Shown: positions 7,785 through 15,904 of the stretch, piece after piece | Layout: each line of letters starts with the position of its first letter | Numbering within the stretch: position 1 is the stretch's first letter | DNA from: Halobacteriovorax sp. HLS | Lineage (GTDB): Bacteria; Bdellovibrionota; Bacteriovoracia; Bacteriovoracales; Bacteriovoracaceae | NCBI RefSeq assembly: GCF_004006665.1 | Contig: NZ_QOCL01000003.1 | Coordinates: forward strand, 248,001-312,000 | Length of the DNA stretch: 64,000 nucleotides | Reading direction: 5' to 3' | The notes under the pieces: model-generated | Database searches by the model: none | Told to the model about the DNA's origin: nothing | Seen by the model: the letters and a program-made list of their open reading frames with translations, nothing else | Made by a program: the position numbers and the translations under genes

Positions 7785-9914
7785 ATGTTTATGTTAAACA
7801 ATAAAAAAGTTTACTCGTTAAACTATGGTGGTAAGGAAGTTACCGTTGAAACTGGACGATTTGCTAAACAAGCAGATGGTTCTGTTCTAGTATCATGTAA
7901 TGGTACACAAGTTCTTGTAACAGTTTGTTCTGCTACGGAAGTAAAAGATGGTCAGGATTTCTTTCCTCTTCTAGTAGAGTATACAGAGAAGTTCTATGCA
8001 GCTGGAAAGTTTGTTGGTGGATTCTTAAAAAGAGAAGGTAGACCAGCTACATCTGAAACTTTAAATGCACGTCTAATTGATAGACCTTTAAGACCTCTTT
8101 TTCCAAATGGATATATGTTCGACACTGTTGTGTCTTGTACTGTTCTTTCATACGGTGAAGAAGGTGATGCTGAAGTTCTAGCTGGACTTGGAGCTTCTGC
8201 TGCACTAACAATTTCTGATATTCCTTTCAATGGACCAATTGGTACTTGTAAGGTTGGTAGAATTGCTGGGGAATTCGTTCTTAACCCAACTCATTCACAA
8301 TGGGCAGAATCAGATCTAGAAATTGCAGTTGCTGCTTCTTCTGATGCTATCTTAATGGTTGAAGGTGAAGCTAATATTGTTCCAGAAAAAGATGTTCTAG
8401 AAGCAATCTACTTTGGACACGATCACATTAAAGAATACGTAAAATTATTAAATACTATGAGAGAAGAAATTGGTAAGCCAAAGAGAGAATTCATCTCTTC
8501 TGCTGCTAATGAAACTATGATGGCAAAAATGAGAAGTGACTTCGCTTCTCATGCAAGAAAGTCTATCTCTACTATTGATAAAATGGAGAGACAGAAAGTT
8601 ACAAAATCAATTGAAGCTGAAGTTAAAGCTGCAATGGCCGCTTCTCCAGAGTCTTTTGGATTAACTGAAAATGATAGCTTTGGAAAAGAAGCATATAAAG
8701 CAGTTGATGAACTACTTTATGAAATGATGAGAGCCGATATTCTTGATGAAGAAAAACGTATTGCAGGAAGAGGAATGGCCGAAGTTCGTGAAATCGAAAC
8801 TGAAGCAAATATTCTAGCTAATGTTCACGGGTCTTCACTATTTACTAGAGGTGAAACTCAGGTAATGGCCGCTGTTACTATTGGTGGTAAAGTTGGTGAG
8901 AAGATGGAAGATTCTATCAGAGGAACGACTTTTGAAAAATTCTACCTTCACTACAACTTCCCTCCTTATTCAGTAGGTGAGGCAAGAGGTGTTAGAGGTG
9001 TTGGACGTCGTGAACTTGGTCACGGTAACCTAGCTGAAAGAGCTGTTAAAGCAGTTATGCCATCTCAAGAAGACTTCGCTTATACTACAAGAGTAGTTTG
9101 TGAAGTTATGGAATCTAATGGTTCAAGTTCAATGGGATCAGTTTGTTCTGCTTCTATGGCACTTATGGATGCTGGTGTTCCTGTTAAGGCCCCAGTTGCT
9201 GGTATTGCAATGGGCTTAATTACTGATGGTGATAGATTTAAGGTACTAACAGATATTCTTGGTGACGAAGATCACTTAGGTGATATGGACTTTAAAGTTG
9301 CTGGTACTGCTGAAGGTATTACTGCAATTCAAATGGATATCAAGATCACTGGTCTTACTCGTGAAATCGTTGAAAAATCAATTGAACAAGCTAAAGAAGG
9401 TAGACTTCATATTCTTGGAGAGATGGCAAAAACAATCTCTTCTAAAAGAGCTGAGTTTAAAGATGGTGTACCAAGAATTGTAACAACTAATATTGCTGTT
9501 GATAAGATTGGAGCTCTAATTGGTCCAGGTGGTAAGAATATTAAAAAGCTTCAAGAAGATTTCGACGTAATGGTTGAGATTACTGAAGAAGGTTTAGTAA
9601 AAGTTCTTGGATCTGATACAGAAGTTCTTAATAACTGTGTTGCTTCAATTGATTTACAAATCAATGGTCCAGAAGTTGGATCTGTTTACCAAGCAAAAGT
9701 TGTAACAATAAAAGAATACGGTGCATTTGTTGATATTATTCCAGGTGTATCTGGTCTTGTTCATATTTCAGAACTTGCTGATGATAGAGTTAAAGATGTT
9801 AACGAATATCTAAGCGAAGGTGACACTGTTGCTGTTAAAGTTATTGAAGTTGATAGAATGGGTAGACTTAAACTTTCTGCAAAAGCTGTTAAGCCAGTTG
9901 AAAAGAAAGCTTAA
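7785..9914 (+). CDS. pnp: Polyribonucleotide nucleotidyltransferase (PNPase)
   Basis: 709 residues (707 if the in-frame ATG at 7791 is used; SD AGAAGG fits the first ATG, GGAG the second). It degrades RNA 3' to 5' by phosphorolysis, as a trimer and often in the degradosome. Two RNase PH domains are visible: the first with FFPLLVEYTEKFYAAGKFVGG and DRPLRPLFP, the second with RGETQVMA and SNGSSSMGSVC. The KH domain follows with the GPGGKNIK loop (~585), then a C-terminal S1 domain beginning GSVYQAKVVTIKEYGAFV. Length and domain order are typical. Preceded by a structured leader and followed by a strong terminator. Confidence 0.98.
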   Translation: MFMLNNKKVYSLNYGGKEVTVETGRFAKQADGSVLVSCNGTQVLVTVCSATEVKDGQDFFPLLVEYTEKFYAAGKFVGGFLKREGRPATSETLNARLIDRPLRPLFPNGYMFDTVVSCTVLSYGEEGDAEVLAGLGASAALTISDIPFNGPIGTCKVGRIAGEFVLNPTHSQWAESDLEIAVAASSDAILMVEGEANIVPEKDVLEAIYFGHDHIKEYVKLLNTMREEIGKPKREFISSAANETMMAKMRSDFASHARKSISTIDKMERQKVTKSIEAEVKAAMAASPESFGLTENDSFGKEAYKAVDELLYEMMRADILDEEKRIAGRGMAEVREIETEANILANVHGSSLFTRGETQVMAAVTIGGKVGEKMEDSIRGTTFEKFYLHYNFPPYSVGEARGVRGVGRRELGHGNLAERAVKAVMPSQEDFAYTTRVVCEVMESNGSSSMGSVCSASMALMDAGVPVKAPVAGIAMGLITDGDRFKVLTDILGDEDHLGDMDFKVAGTAEGITAIQMDIKITGLTREIVEKSIEQAKEGRLHILGEMAKTISSKRAEFKDGVPRIVTTNIAVDKIGALIGPGGKNIKKLQEDFDVMVEITEEGLVKVLGSDTEVLNNCVASIDLQINGPEVGSVYQAKVVTIKEYGAFVDIIPGVSGLVHISELADDRVKDVNEYLSEGDTVAVKVIEVDRMGRLKLSAKAVKPVEKKA

Positions 9915-9942
9915 TTAAATAAAGTAAATTTCAATTTAGATG

Positions 9943-9973
9943 GAGGGAATACTTATGTATTCCCTCTTTTTTT
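9943..9973 (+). terminator. Intrinsic terminator after pnp
   Basis: Ten-bp perfect stem GAGGGAATAC / GTATTCCCTC with loop TTAT, followed by seven T. The dut start lies 14 bases beyond, so dut needs its own promoter or readthrough. Confidence 0.95.
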
Positions 9974-9986
9974 GTTCGGAGTGAAA

Positions 9987-10451
9987 ATGGTAAACAAAGT
10001 TGGTGTAAAAATTCTTAAATTAGATAACTTTGACGACTCGCTAGCACTGCCTAGCTACGAGACAGAAGGGGCCGCTGGAGCCGATTTGAGAGCATGTCTA
10101 GGTAAAGGTGAGTCTTTGGAGATCGCTGCAGGAGCGAGGGTTTTAGTACCAACTGGCCTCTCTTACGAGATTCCAGTGGGTTATGAAATTCAAGTGCGCC
10201 CAAGGTCTGGATTGAGTCTTAAAACAAATTTATTGATTGTAAACAGTCCAGGGACGATTGACTCAGACTATAGAGGAGAGTTAAAAGTAATAATTGGAAA
10301 TTTTGGAAATGAAGATGCTGTGATAAACCATGGTGACCGTATTGCCCAGATGGTTTTGGCCCCAGTGACTCAAGCAAGTTTTGAACTTAGTGATAAATTA
10401 AGTGAAACACAAAGAGGCGCAGGCGGATTTGGCTCAACTGGTGTAAACTAG
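9987..10451 (+). CDS. dut: Deoxyuridine 5'-triphosphate nucleotidohydrolase (dUTPase)
   Basis: Hydrolyses dUTP to dUMP and pyrophosphate, keeping uracil out of DNA. All five motifs of trimeric dUTPases are present in order: AGADLRA, RPRSGLS, GTIDSDYRGE, GDRIAQMV and the C-terminal RGAGGFGSTG that closes over the active site. 154 residues from the ATG at 9987, which has GGAG five bases before it; the upstream TTG at 9972 lies in the terminator T-tract and is not a credible start. The next small gene follows after 30 bp. Confidence 0.96.
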   Translation: MVNKVGVKILKLDNFDDSLALPSYETEGAAGADLRACLGKGESLEIAAGARVLVPTGLSYEIPVGYEIQVRPRSGLSLKTNLLIVNSPGTIDSDYRGELKVIIGNFGNEDAVINHGDRIAQMVLAPVTQASFELSDKLSETQRGAGGFGSTGVN

Positions 10452-10481
10452 TTTAATAAGTTTTCGTATAAGGAGAGAAAA

Positions 10482-10766
10482 ATGGATTTATCTGTATCTT
10501 ATAAAATTGCAAGTACTCAGCAAGACGCTTTTGCCTTAGCAAAGGCCCAGATTACTCCTGAGTATGTTGATAAGTTTAATGTAAAGGCCGAGATTAATTA
10601 TGATGAGGCCAGCGGTATTATGGAAGCAACTGGCAAGGGATTTACTCTAACTTTAGAGTTTGATGATAGTAAATGTGATGTGAATTTAAAGTTATCTATG
10701 CTACTTCGTCCCTTGAAAAAGAAAATTCTTGAAAAAATCGAGAAGAAGCTAAGTAAACACGTCTAG
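10482..10766 (+). CDS. Small protein resembling the polyhydroxyalkanoic-acid system family
   Basis: 94 residues, no signal peptide, good SD (AGGAGAG). The pattern of an N-terminal strand, a helix, two strands ending GKGFTLTLEFDDSKCDVNLKL and a basic C-terminal helix (PLKKKILEKIEKKLSK) resembles the small PHA granule-region family (PHA_gran_rgn). That assignment is by resemblance only. It sits 8 bp before the ferredoxin gene, so the two are probably co-transcribed. A phasin-like gene lies elsewhere in the window (43087), but no PHA synthase is visible. Confidence 0.45.
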   Translation: MDLSVSYKIASTQQDAFALAKAQITPEYVDKFNVKAEINYDEASGIMEATGKGFTLTLEFDDSKCDVNLKLSMLLRPLKKKILEKIEKKLSKHV

Positions 10767-10774
10767 AGGAAGTT

Positions 10775-11485
10775 ATGTATAAAGTTACGCTTGAGCCTAC
10801 GGGAAAAGTAATAGAAGTTAATAAAGAAGAATCTCTTCTCACTGCACTTAGAGAAGCTGGTGTTTATGTAAAGTCTTCTTGCGGCGGACATGCTACCTGT
10901 AGTGATTGTATTGTTAAGGTTTTGGTCGGAGTTGATGAGGTGACTCCTCCTGAGTTTGATGAGTTACAACTTATTGGAAATGTATTTCACATTACTAAAG
11001 AGAGACTTGCTTGTCAGACTAAATTAACTGGTGACATTACAATTGATCTCTCAGCTCATGACAAGTCTAGTGATGAACAAAAACTCAAGGCAAAAACTTC
11101 AGCTTTCTCCGCTTCAAAGTCAAAGCCAAAGGCAGTTCGTGTAAGAAGCAAGGAACAAGTCGAAGAAATCAAAAATGAAAGGCAGGAAAAATACCTTGCT
11201 AAACAAACTACAGATGATGGTTGGCACAAGCACTGGGAAAAAGACTCTGAAGGGAACCCTAAGAAGAAGCTTGGTGGTGGAAAAAGACCTCGTGAGTTTA
11301 GAACTGACCATATCGATCATGAAAGAGACGCTAAGCTTAGAGAAGAGGCCAGAGTAAGACGTGAAGCTAGAGAAAAGTCCCCAGAGGCGATAGCTAAACG
11401 TGAGCCGAAGACTTTCAATGAGTCCTATGCTGATAAAAACTCTGCACCTAAAGAGGTGAAAGATCGCAAGAAGTTTAGAAAATAG
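10775..11485 (+). CDS. [2Fe-2S] ferredoxin domain protein with long charged C-terminal tail
   Basis: Residues 1-~95 form a plant/adrenodoxin-type [2Fe-2S] ferredoxin: the cluster motif CGGHATCSDC (~36-45) supplies three cysteines and ACQTKL (~80) the fourth. Stand-alone ferredoxins of this kind end near residue 100, but this one continues for about 140 residues of Lys/Arg/Glu/Asp-rich, probably disordered sequence (HKHWEKDSEGNPKKK, REEARVRREAREKS). There is no signal peptide, so it is a cytoplasmic electron carrier. The basic tail may bind nucleic acid, ribosomes or a partner reductase; that is inference. Starts ATG with AGAGGAAG upstream. Confidence 0.8.
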   Translation: MYKVTLEPTGKVIEVNKEESLLTALREAGVYVKSSCGGHATCSDCIVKVLVGVDEVTPPEFDELQLIGNVFHITKERLACQTKLTGDITIDLSAHDKSSDEQKLKAKTSAFSASKSKPKAVRVRSKEQVEEIKNERQEKYLAKQTTDDGWHKHWEKDSEGNPKKKLGGGKRPREFRTDHIDHERDAKLREEARVRREAREKSPEAIAKREPKTFNESYADKNSAPKEVKDRKKFRK

Positions 11486-11569
11486 CCTATCTTTTTTACA
11501 TGATGCGTTATTTTTGCGTAGATACTTTGATATAAACTCTTTTTTATAATTTAATGAAAGAGAGTTGTT

Positions 11570-12493
11570 GTGAGAAAGGTCATTGTTCTATTGTTTTGTG
11601 TTATCTCAAGTGTCTATGCAAGTGAAGTTGATAGTTTTCTAAAAAGAGAAAATAAGCTTAAGGACTCAAGAGATGCCATCAACGAAAAAACTCATTTCTT
11701 TTTAAAAGACTCTCTAAATAGAGCAAATAGTAAAGGCAAGGGTTGTAACGAAAAAGTTCTTTATAAGTCACTTAGGAAGAATTTTAGAAACCATGTCTTT
11801 GGTCAACTTACTCCTTGGATCATTGCAACAGACGAAATTGAAAAGAATGTAGGGCTAGTTCGAGAAACTATCTATGCAGACTTTAGATGGTTTGAGGCCC
11901 CTATCGTAGGTCTACTTTCAAAGTTTATTTCAGACTCAACAGGACATAATATTAGATTTGGTCAGTATTACGTCGGAACAGATAAATTCGAACATTTTCT
12001 TGGAACAGGTTTTAAATACTTTACTAAGAAGTATAAGAAAGGCTGGTCAACTGAGAAAGTTTTAAATATTGGAGTAAAGGCAGAATTTGGCTTTATGGGA
12101 GCGACCACGACAGGTGTTATTTCATATGCTGATATGGTCGCAAATTTTAATGGTATGAGATTTTGGAATCATATCCTCTCAGAAAATGAAGATATCCTAG
12201 GTGAGGAGTTTGGTCCTTATGTTCAATGTGTAGATAATAAATGGGTTGAAGCAAAACCAATCGATTGGTTAAATTATATGGATCATGCTTGGGATGAAGG
12301 TATTAATTGCTCAAAATTTAGAACAAAGAGATTATTAAAAAGTGTTAAGAAGAACTTAGAGAAGTATTCTCAAGAAACTGGAATTGAATTAACTTGCCCT
12401 CTCAGTGTAGAGAAATTAGATATAGCAAAACTAAAGTATAACGAGCTTAGTGAGACTCTTATCAACAGCGAAGGTCACCAAAGTATAAAGTAA
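11570..12493 (+). CDS. Exported protein of unknown function (307 aa)
   Basis: GTG start with AGAGAG upstream, then a short signal peptide (MRKVIVLLFCVISSVYA). The central part holds a Gly/aromatic segment with GTDKFEHFLGTGFKYF and a hydrophobic AEFGFMGATTTGVISYADM, reminiscent of small membrane-associated DUF2279/YfiM-like proteins with a DKxxHF motif; I do not consider that established. Four cysteines in the mature protein (KGCNEK, VQCVDN, INCSKF, LTCPLS) could form disulfides. Stop lies 7 bases from the convergent kinase gene. Confidence 0.55.
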   Translation: MRKVIVLLFCVISSVYASEVDSFLKRENKLKDSRDAINEKTHFFLKDSLNRANSKGKGCNEKVLYKSLRKNFRNHVFGQLTPWIIATDEIEKNVGLVRETIYADFRWFEAPIVGLLSKFISDSTGHNIRFGQYYVGTDKFEHFLGTGFKYFTKKYKKGWSTEKVLNIGVKAEFGFMGATTTGVISYADMVANFNGMRFWNHILSENEDILGEEFGPYVQCVDNKWVEAKPIDWLNYMDHAWDEGINCSKFRTKRLLKSVKKNLEKYSQETGIELTCPLSVEKLDIAKLKYNELSETLINSEGHQSIK

Positions 12494-12500
12494 GCTCGCC

Positions 12501-14840
12501 TTACTTAAAGAATTTATTGATTGATTTAATTAGACTCTCTTTGAGTATGGGTTTTGAGATAAAGTCATCCATACCACTAGCAAAGCATTTATCGATATCA
12601 CTTTGCATAGCACTTGCCGTGACTGCAATAATAATAGGTCTTTTCTTGCCTTCATATCTGAGGTGAATTTTCTTCGTTGACTCAAAGCCGTCAAGTACCG
12701 GCATATGACAATCCATTAGAATAAGATCATAACTAGATTGCTCTAATCGTTCTAAGGCCTCTTGGCCATTGACTGCCAGATCAGTAGTAAGTCCAATCTT
12801 CTTCAAAATTGAGCTAGCGACCTTTCTATTTATATTATTATCATCAACCGTTAGAACTTTGAGATCTGTTCTATTAAGAGACAGAGCTTGTTCTTTATCT
12901 TGTTCCTTTACCGTATTTTTATAAGCTAATTCTAGTTCAAAAGAGAAAGTCGTCCCAACGTTATATTTACTATCTACCTCAATATTTCCTCCGAGTAGCT
13001 CTACAAGATTCTTTGTTATTGAAAGACCAAGGCCAGTTCCTCCAAACTTTCTCGTCGTTGAAGCATCTGCCTGAGAGAAGTTTTGAAATAGCTTTTTGAG
13101 ATCACTCTTTTTTATACCTATACCGGTGTCTTTGATTTTGAAGCAAATTTTACATTTGGTCTCTTCCTTAGAAATTAATTCAATCTCTAAATTTATTTCT
13201 CCTGATTTTGTGAATTTTGTTGAGTTACTAATTAGGTTATTTAGAACTTGTTTTATTCTTAGTTCATCACTAATAATATACTTTGGTATATTTTTATCAT
13301 AGTTTAGTTTTAAGGAATTATTATTTTCCAAGTTTGCTGTTGCATGAATAGCTCTCAAATCTTGAATCATTTTTTTTAGATTAAATGGTTTTAATTCTAG
13401 GTTAACTTTTCCTGCCTCAATTTTTGAAATATCAAGAATATCATTAACGATTTCAAGTAAGGAGTTCGTACTTTGTTGAAGAGTTTCGATATCTTCAAGA
13501 TTCTTATTGTCTATAATTGAATCCTTTAGCAAATTTGTCATACCAATTATGCCATTAAGTGGCGTTCGTATCTCGTGAGACATATTTGCTAGAAATTGGG
13601 TTTTAGCTATTACGGCCCTTTCTGCTTGTTCCTTTGCAAGACGTAATTCCTTTTCTCTTTGTTTTTGTTCTGAAATATCATAAGCAATTCCAAGATAGCC
13701 GGTAACTTTTCCAGTTTTGTCCTTAAGTGAAGTTATATTAAGCTGAACGGGAACACGAGTCCCATCCTTTCGAATGTAAGTCCACTCATAAGAGTTTGGC
13801 AGACCTCGATCACTTAGGATTGTAAGGGTTCTAAATCCAGGTTCAAATTCTTCTCCAACTAATTTAGAAAACTCTTTCGTTTTTTCTACGATCTCGTCCA
13901 TATCATGAAACTTAGCAGGAGTCTCTTTCATTAGCATCTCTTCTGCACTATAACCTAGAAGCTCTTGTGCCATTTTATTAAAGTTAGTAATGAGACCTTT
14001 AGTTGTCGTCGCGATGATAGAATAGGCAGCATTATCTTGTATGACCGTTTGAAAAGTATAGGCCCTATCAAGTTCTTTAATAATTTTCTCTTCAATTGAT
14101 TTCATCTTGATCTTTTCTGTAATATCAATAATGAATGCAATGAAGACATCTTTAGCGGAGTAGGTACCTCTTTGAACTCTAACTTCTACATTGTACTTAG
14201 TTCCGTCCTTTCTTTGATGAATTGTATCAAAGCTAATGCTCTCGGAACTTTCATTACGAAGTGAAATTAGGGCCTCGTTGAAACTTTCAAGGTTATACTG
14301 AGGTTTAATATCTAGAGGGGTCATTTTAAGAAGTTCTTTTGTTGAGTAGCCGATATTTCTCTTAGCTGTTTCATTTACATATACAAATTTTAAGCTGTGG
14401 GCATCAAAGACAAAAATCTCGTTTAAGGCATGTTCTATTAAATGGCCCTTTGATTGAAGCTCAACAAGGACTTCTTTGGACTTAGAAAAGGTCACATCTT
14501 CTACCGAGGACCAAATATAGTCTACCTCATCAATTTGTATAATCTTTCCATTGAGTCTTACTGGGATTAACTTCCCACTGGCATGAATATATTCCTTATC
14601 ATAGGGACCATATTCTCCAGTTTCTTCTAATTTCTTTAATTGTTCTTGCTCTTGTTGTTCATACTTTTTTGGAGTTATTTCCCAATAAGTAAGTTTGAGT
14701 ACTTCTTCTTTGCTCTTTCCAAGTAAGTTTGCGTATGCACTATTGATGAAAACTAAGTTCCCTTCCATGTCACAGATGGCGAGACCCATTTTTAGTGTTT
14801 CAAAAAGTTGTGTATGGAGAGAGTCAAAAATATTTTTCAT
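12501..14840 (-). CDS. Cytoplasmic hybrid sensor histidine kinase with three PAS domains and a receiver
   Basis: 779 residues, no membrane segment. Three PAS domains occupy ~5-120, ~130-250 and ~265-395, each with a PAC-like end (for example YLGIAYDISEQKQ). A HisKA domain follows with the phospho-acceptor in MSHEIRTPLNGIIGM (H ~421). The HATPase has N-box SNSTKF, GIGIKKSDL and the GGTGLGLSI lid. The C-terminal receiver has acceptor Asp ~709 in LILMDCHMP and a conserved Lys in DDFISKPI. It should sense an intracellular cue and phosphorylate through its own receiver to an unlinked phosphotransfer protein; no cognate regulator is adjacent. The N-terminal PAS closely resembles PAS_9/PAS_4 types (NSAYANLLGKS). 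Confidence 0.93.
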   Translation of the reverse strand: MKNIFDSLHTQLFETLKMGLAICDMEGNLVFINSAYANLLGKSKEEVLKLTYWEITPKKYEQQEQEQLKKLEETGEYGPYDKEYIHASGKLIPVRLNGKIIQIDEVDYIWSSVEDVTFSKSKEVLVELQSKGHLIEHALNEIFVFDAHSLKFVYVNETAKRNIGYSTKELLKMTPLDIKPQYNLESFNEALISLRNESSESISFDTIHQRKDGTKYNVEVRVQRGTYSAKDVFIAFIIDITEKIKMKSIEEKIIKELDRAYTFQTVIQDNAAYSIIATTTKGLITNFNKMAQELLGYSAEEMLMKETPAKFHDMDEIVEKTKEFSKLVGEEFEPGFRTLTILSDRGLPNSYEWTYIRKDGTRVPVQLNITSLKDKTGKVTGYLGIAYDISEQKQREKELRLAKEQAERAVIAKTQFLANMSHEIRTPLNGIIGMTNLLKDSIIDNKNLEDIETLQQSTNSLLEIVNDILDISKIEAGKVNLELKPFNLKKMIQDLRAIHATANLENNNSLKLNYDKNIPKYIISDELRIKQVLNNLISNSTKFTKSGEINLEIELISKEETKCKICFKIKDTGIGIKKSDLKKLFQNFSQADASTTRKFGGTGLGLSITKNLVELLGGNIEVDSKYNVGTTFSFELELAYKNTVKEQDKEQALSLNRTDLKVLTVDDNNINRKVASSILKKIGLTTDLAVNGQEALERLEQSSYDLILMDCHMPVLDGFESTKKIHLRYEGKKRPIIIAVTASAMQSDIDKCFASGMDDFISKPILKESLIKSINKFFK

Positions 14841-15082
14841 ATATAATATTTTCGGTTTTTTGATCCAATTTATATAGTTTTCATTTCAAGCTTATGTTTT
14901 TCTTAAAGGGAATATAGTAGAGGTTGGCGCTCGGGTATTGTTGGCAGTAAATTATTTATTTTTGGATAATCTATTAAGACTTAAGTGATTGATCTTGCTA
15001 ATAATAGGTGATCAAAATTATCCTATGTTACATAATTATATATATTGCTGATATAATATTGGCAGTGTTTATAAGGACGAGA

Positions 15083-15904
15083 ATGTTTCGTAATTCAATG
15101 ATTATATACTTACTACTATCTAGCTTTAGCGCTTATTCTATTGATGCGTCTAAAAGCAATGACCTTTTTGGTTTTAAATATGAAAAAAAGATAAAATCGA
15201 TTGATGGTAGATCTATTAGATGGAATGTCAGTCTTTTTCCAAATGGAAGATTCACCTGGTATGCAAATACTACTGATCAAAATAAGTTGGCCTGCTCTAA
15301 GTCGGCAGGATATTTCTCTTCAAAACTAAGCGACGATAAGATTAAGAGTATTGTTAAACTTGCCTATGAAAGTGCACGCCGGCAAAAATCTAACGATACC
15401 AAACCTACACGAAGTGCATATGGCTCTTCTTTAAACGTCGAGTATGGAAGTCATTTTATAAACACAAGAATATCTAATGGCCATATTGATGAACATAGAA
15501 CTTTCTTAAAACAAATGAATGAGAATCTTAAAAGCTCGTTTTTGACGGATAAAAATAGAGTAAATGTTCTTGAGATTTCGGCTGTACGACTTTCAAAAAA
15601 TAGCTTGGCAGTTGAATTATCTAATATTGGAAAACTAGACATGCTTATAACACTTGATAAGAATGCAAATTATTCCTTTAAAGTGATAGGTCATAGTGAC
15701 TCCAGTATAAAGTTAAAGTATCCAAAAAAATTCAAGAAGTATGAGCATTTAATAAGACCTAATCAAAAGTTTAGTCTTAATCTCATTGCTGATAAGGATA
15801 TCCTTTTAGATAAACAGAGAGTCATCTTCGTTAACAAAGAAATAAATGGACCTAAGAAGTCTATGGACTTGCGTTTATGTTCACAGATTGAAGGGGATAT
15901 TTAA
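15083..15904 (+). CDS. Exported protein of unknown function upstream of a metalloprotease
   Basis: 273 residues from the ATG at 15083, chosen because AAGGA lies just upstream and because it gives a clean signal peptide (MFRNSMIIYLLLSSFSAYS). The longer GTG start at 15008 would add a second hydrophobic stretch. The mature part is basic and strand-rich, with one Cys in LACSKS and one near the end. No family recognised. The stop codon directly abuts the ATG of the protease gene, so the two are translated as a pair; it could be a chaperone, inhibitor or cofactor of that protease (inference from context only). Confidence 0.6.
   Translation: MFRNSMIIYLLLSSFSAYSIDASKSNDLFGFKYEKKIKSIDGRSIRWNVSLFPNGRFTWYANTTDQNKLACSKSAGYFSSKLSDDKIKSIVKLAYESARRQKSNDTKPTRSAYGSSLNVEYGSHFINTRISNGHIDEHRTFLKQMNENLKSSFLTDKNRVNVLEISAVRLSKNSLAVELSNIGKLDMLITLDKNANYSFKVIGHSDSSIKLKYPKKFKKYEHLIRPNQKFSLNLIADKDILLDKQRVIFVNKEINGPKKSMDLRLCSQIEGDI

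Noticed and set aside
9972-9986. TTG start for dut
   Set aside because: Lies in the T-tract of the pnp terminator; the ATG at 9987 has GGAG upstream.
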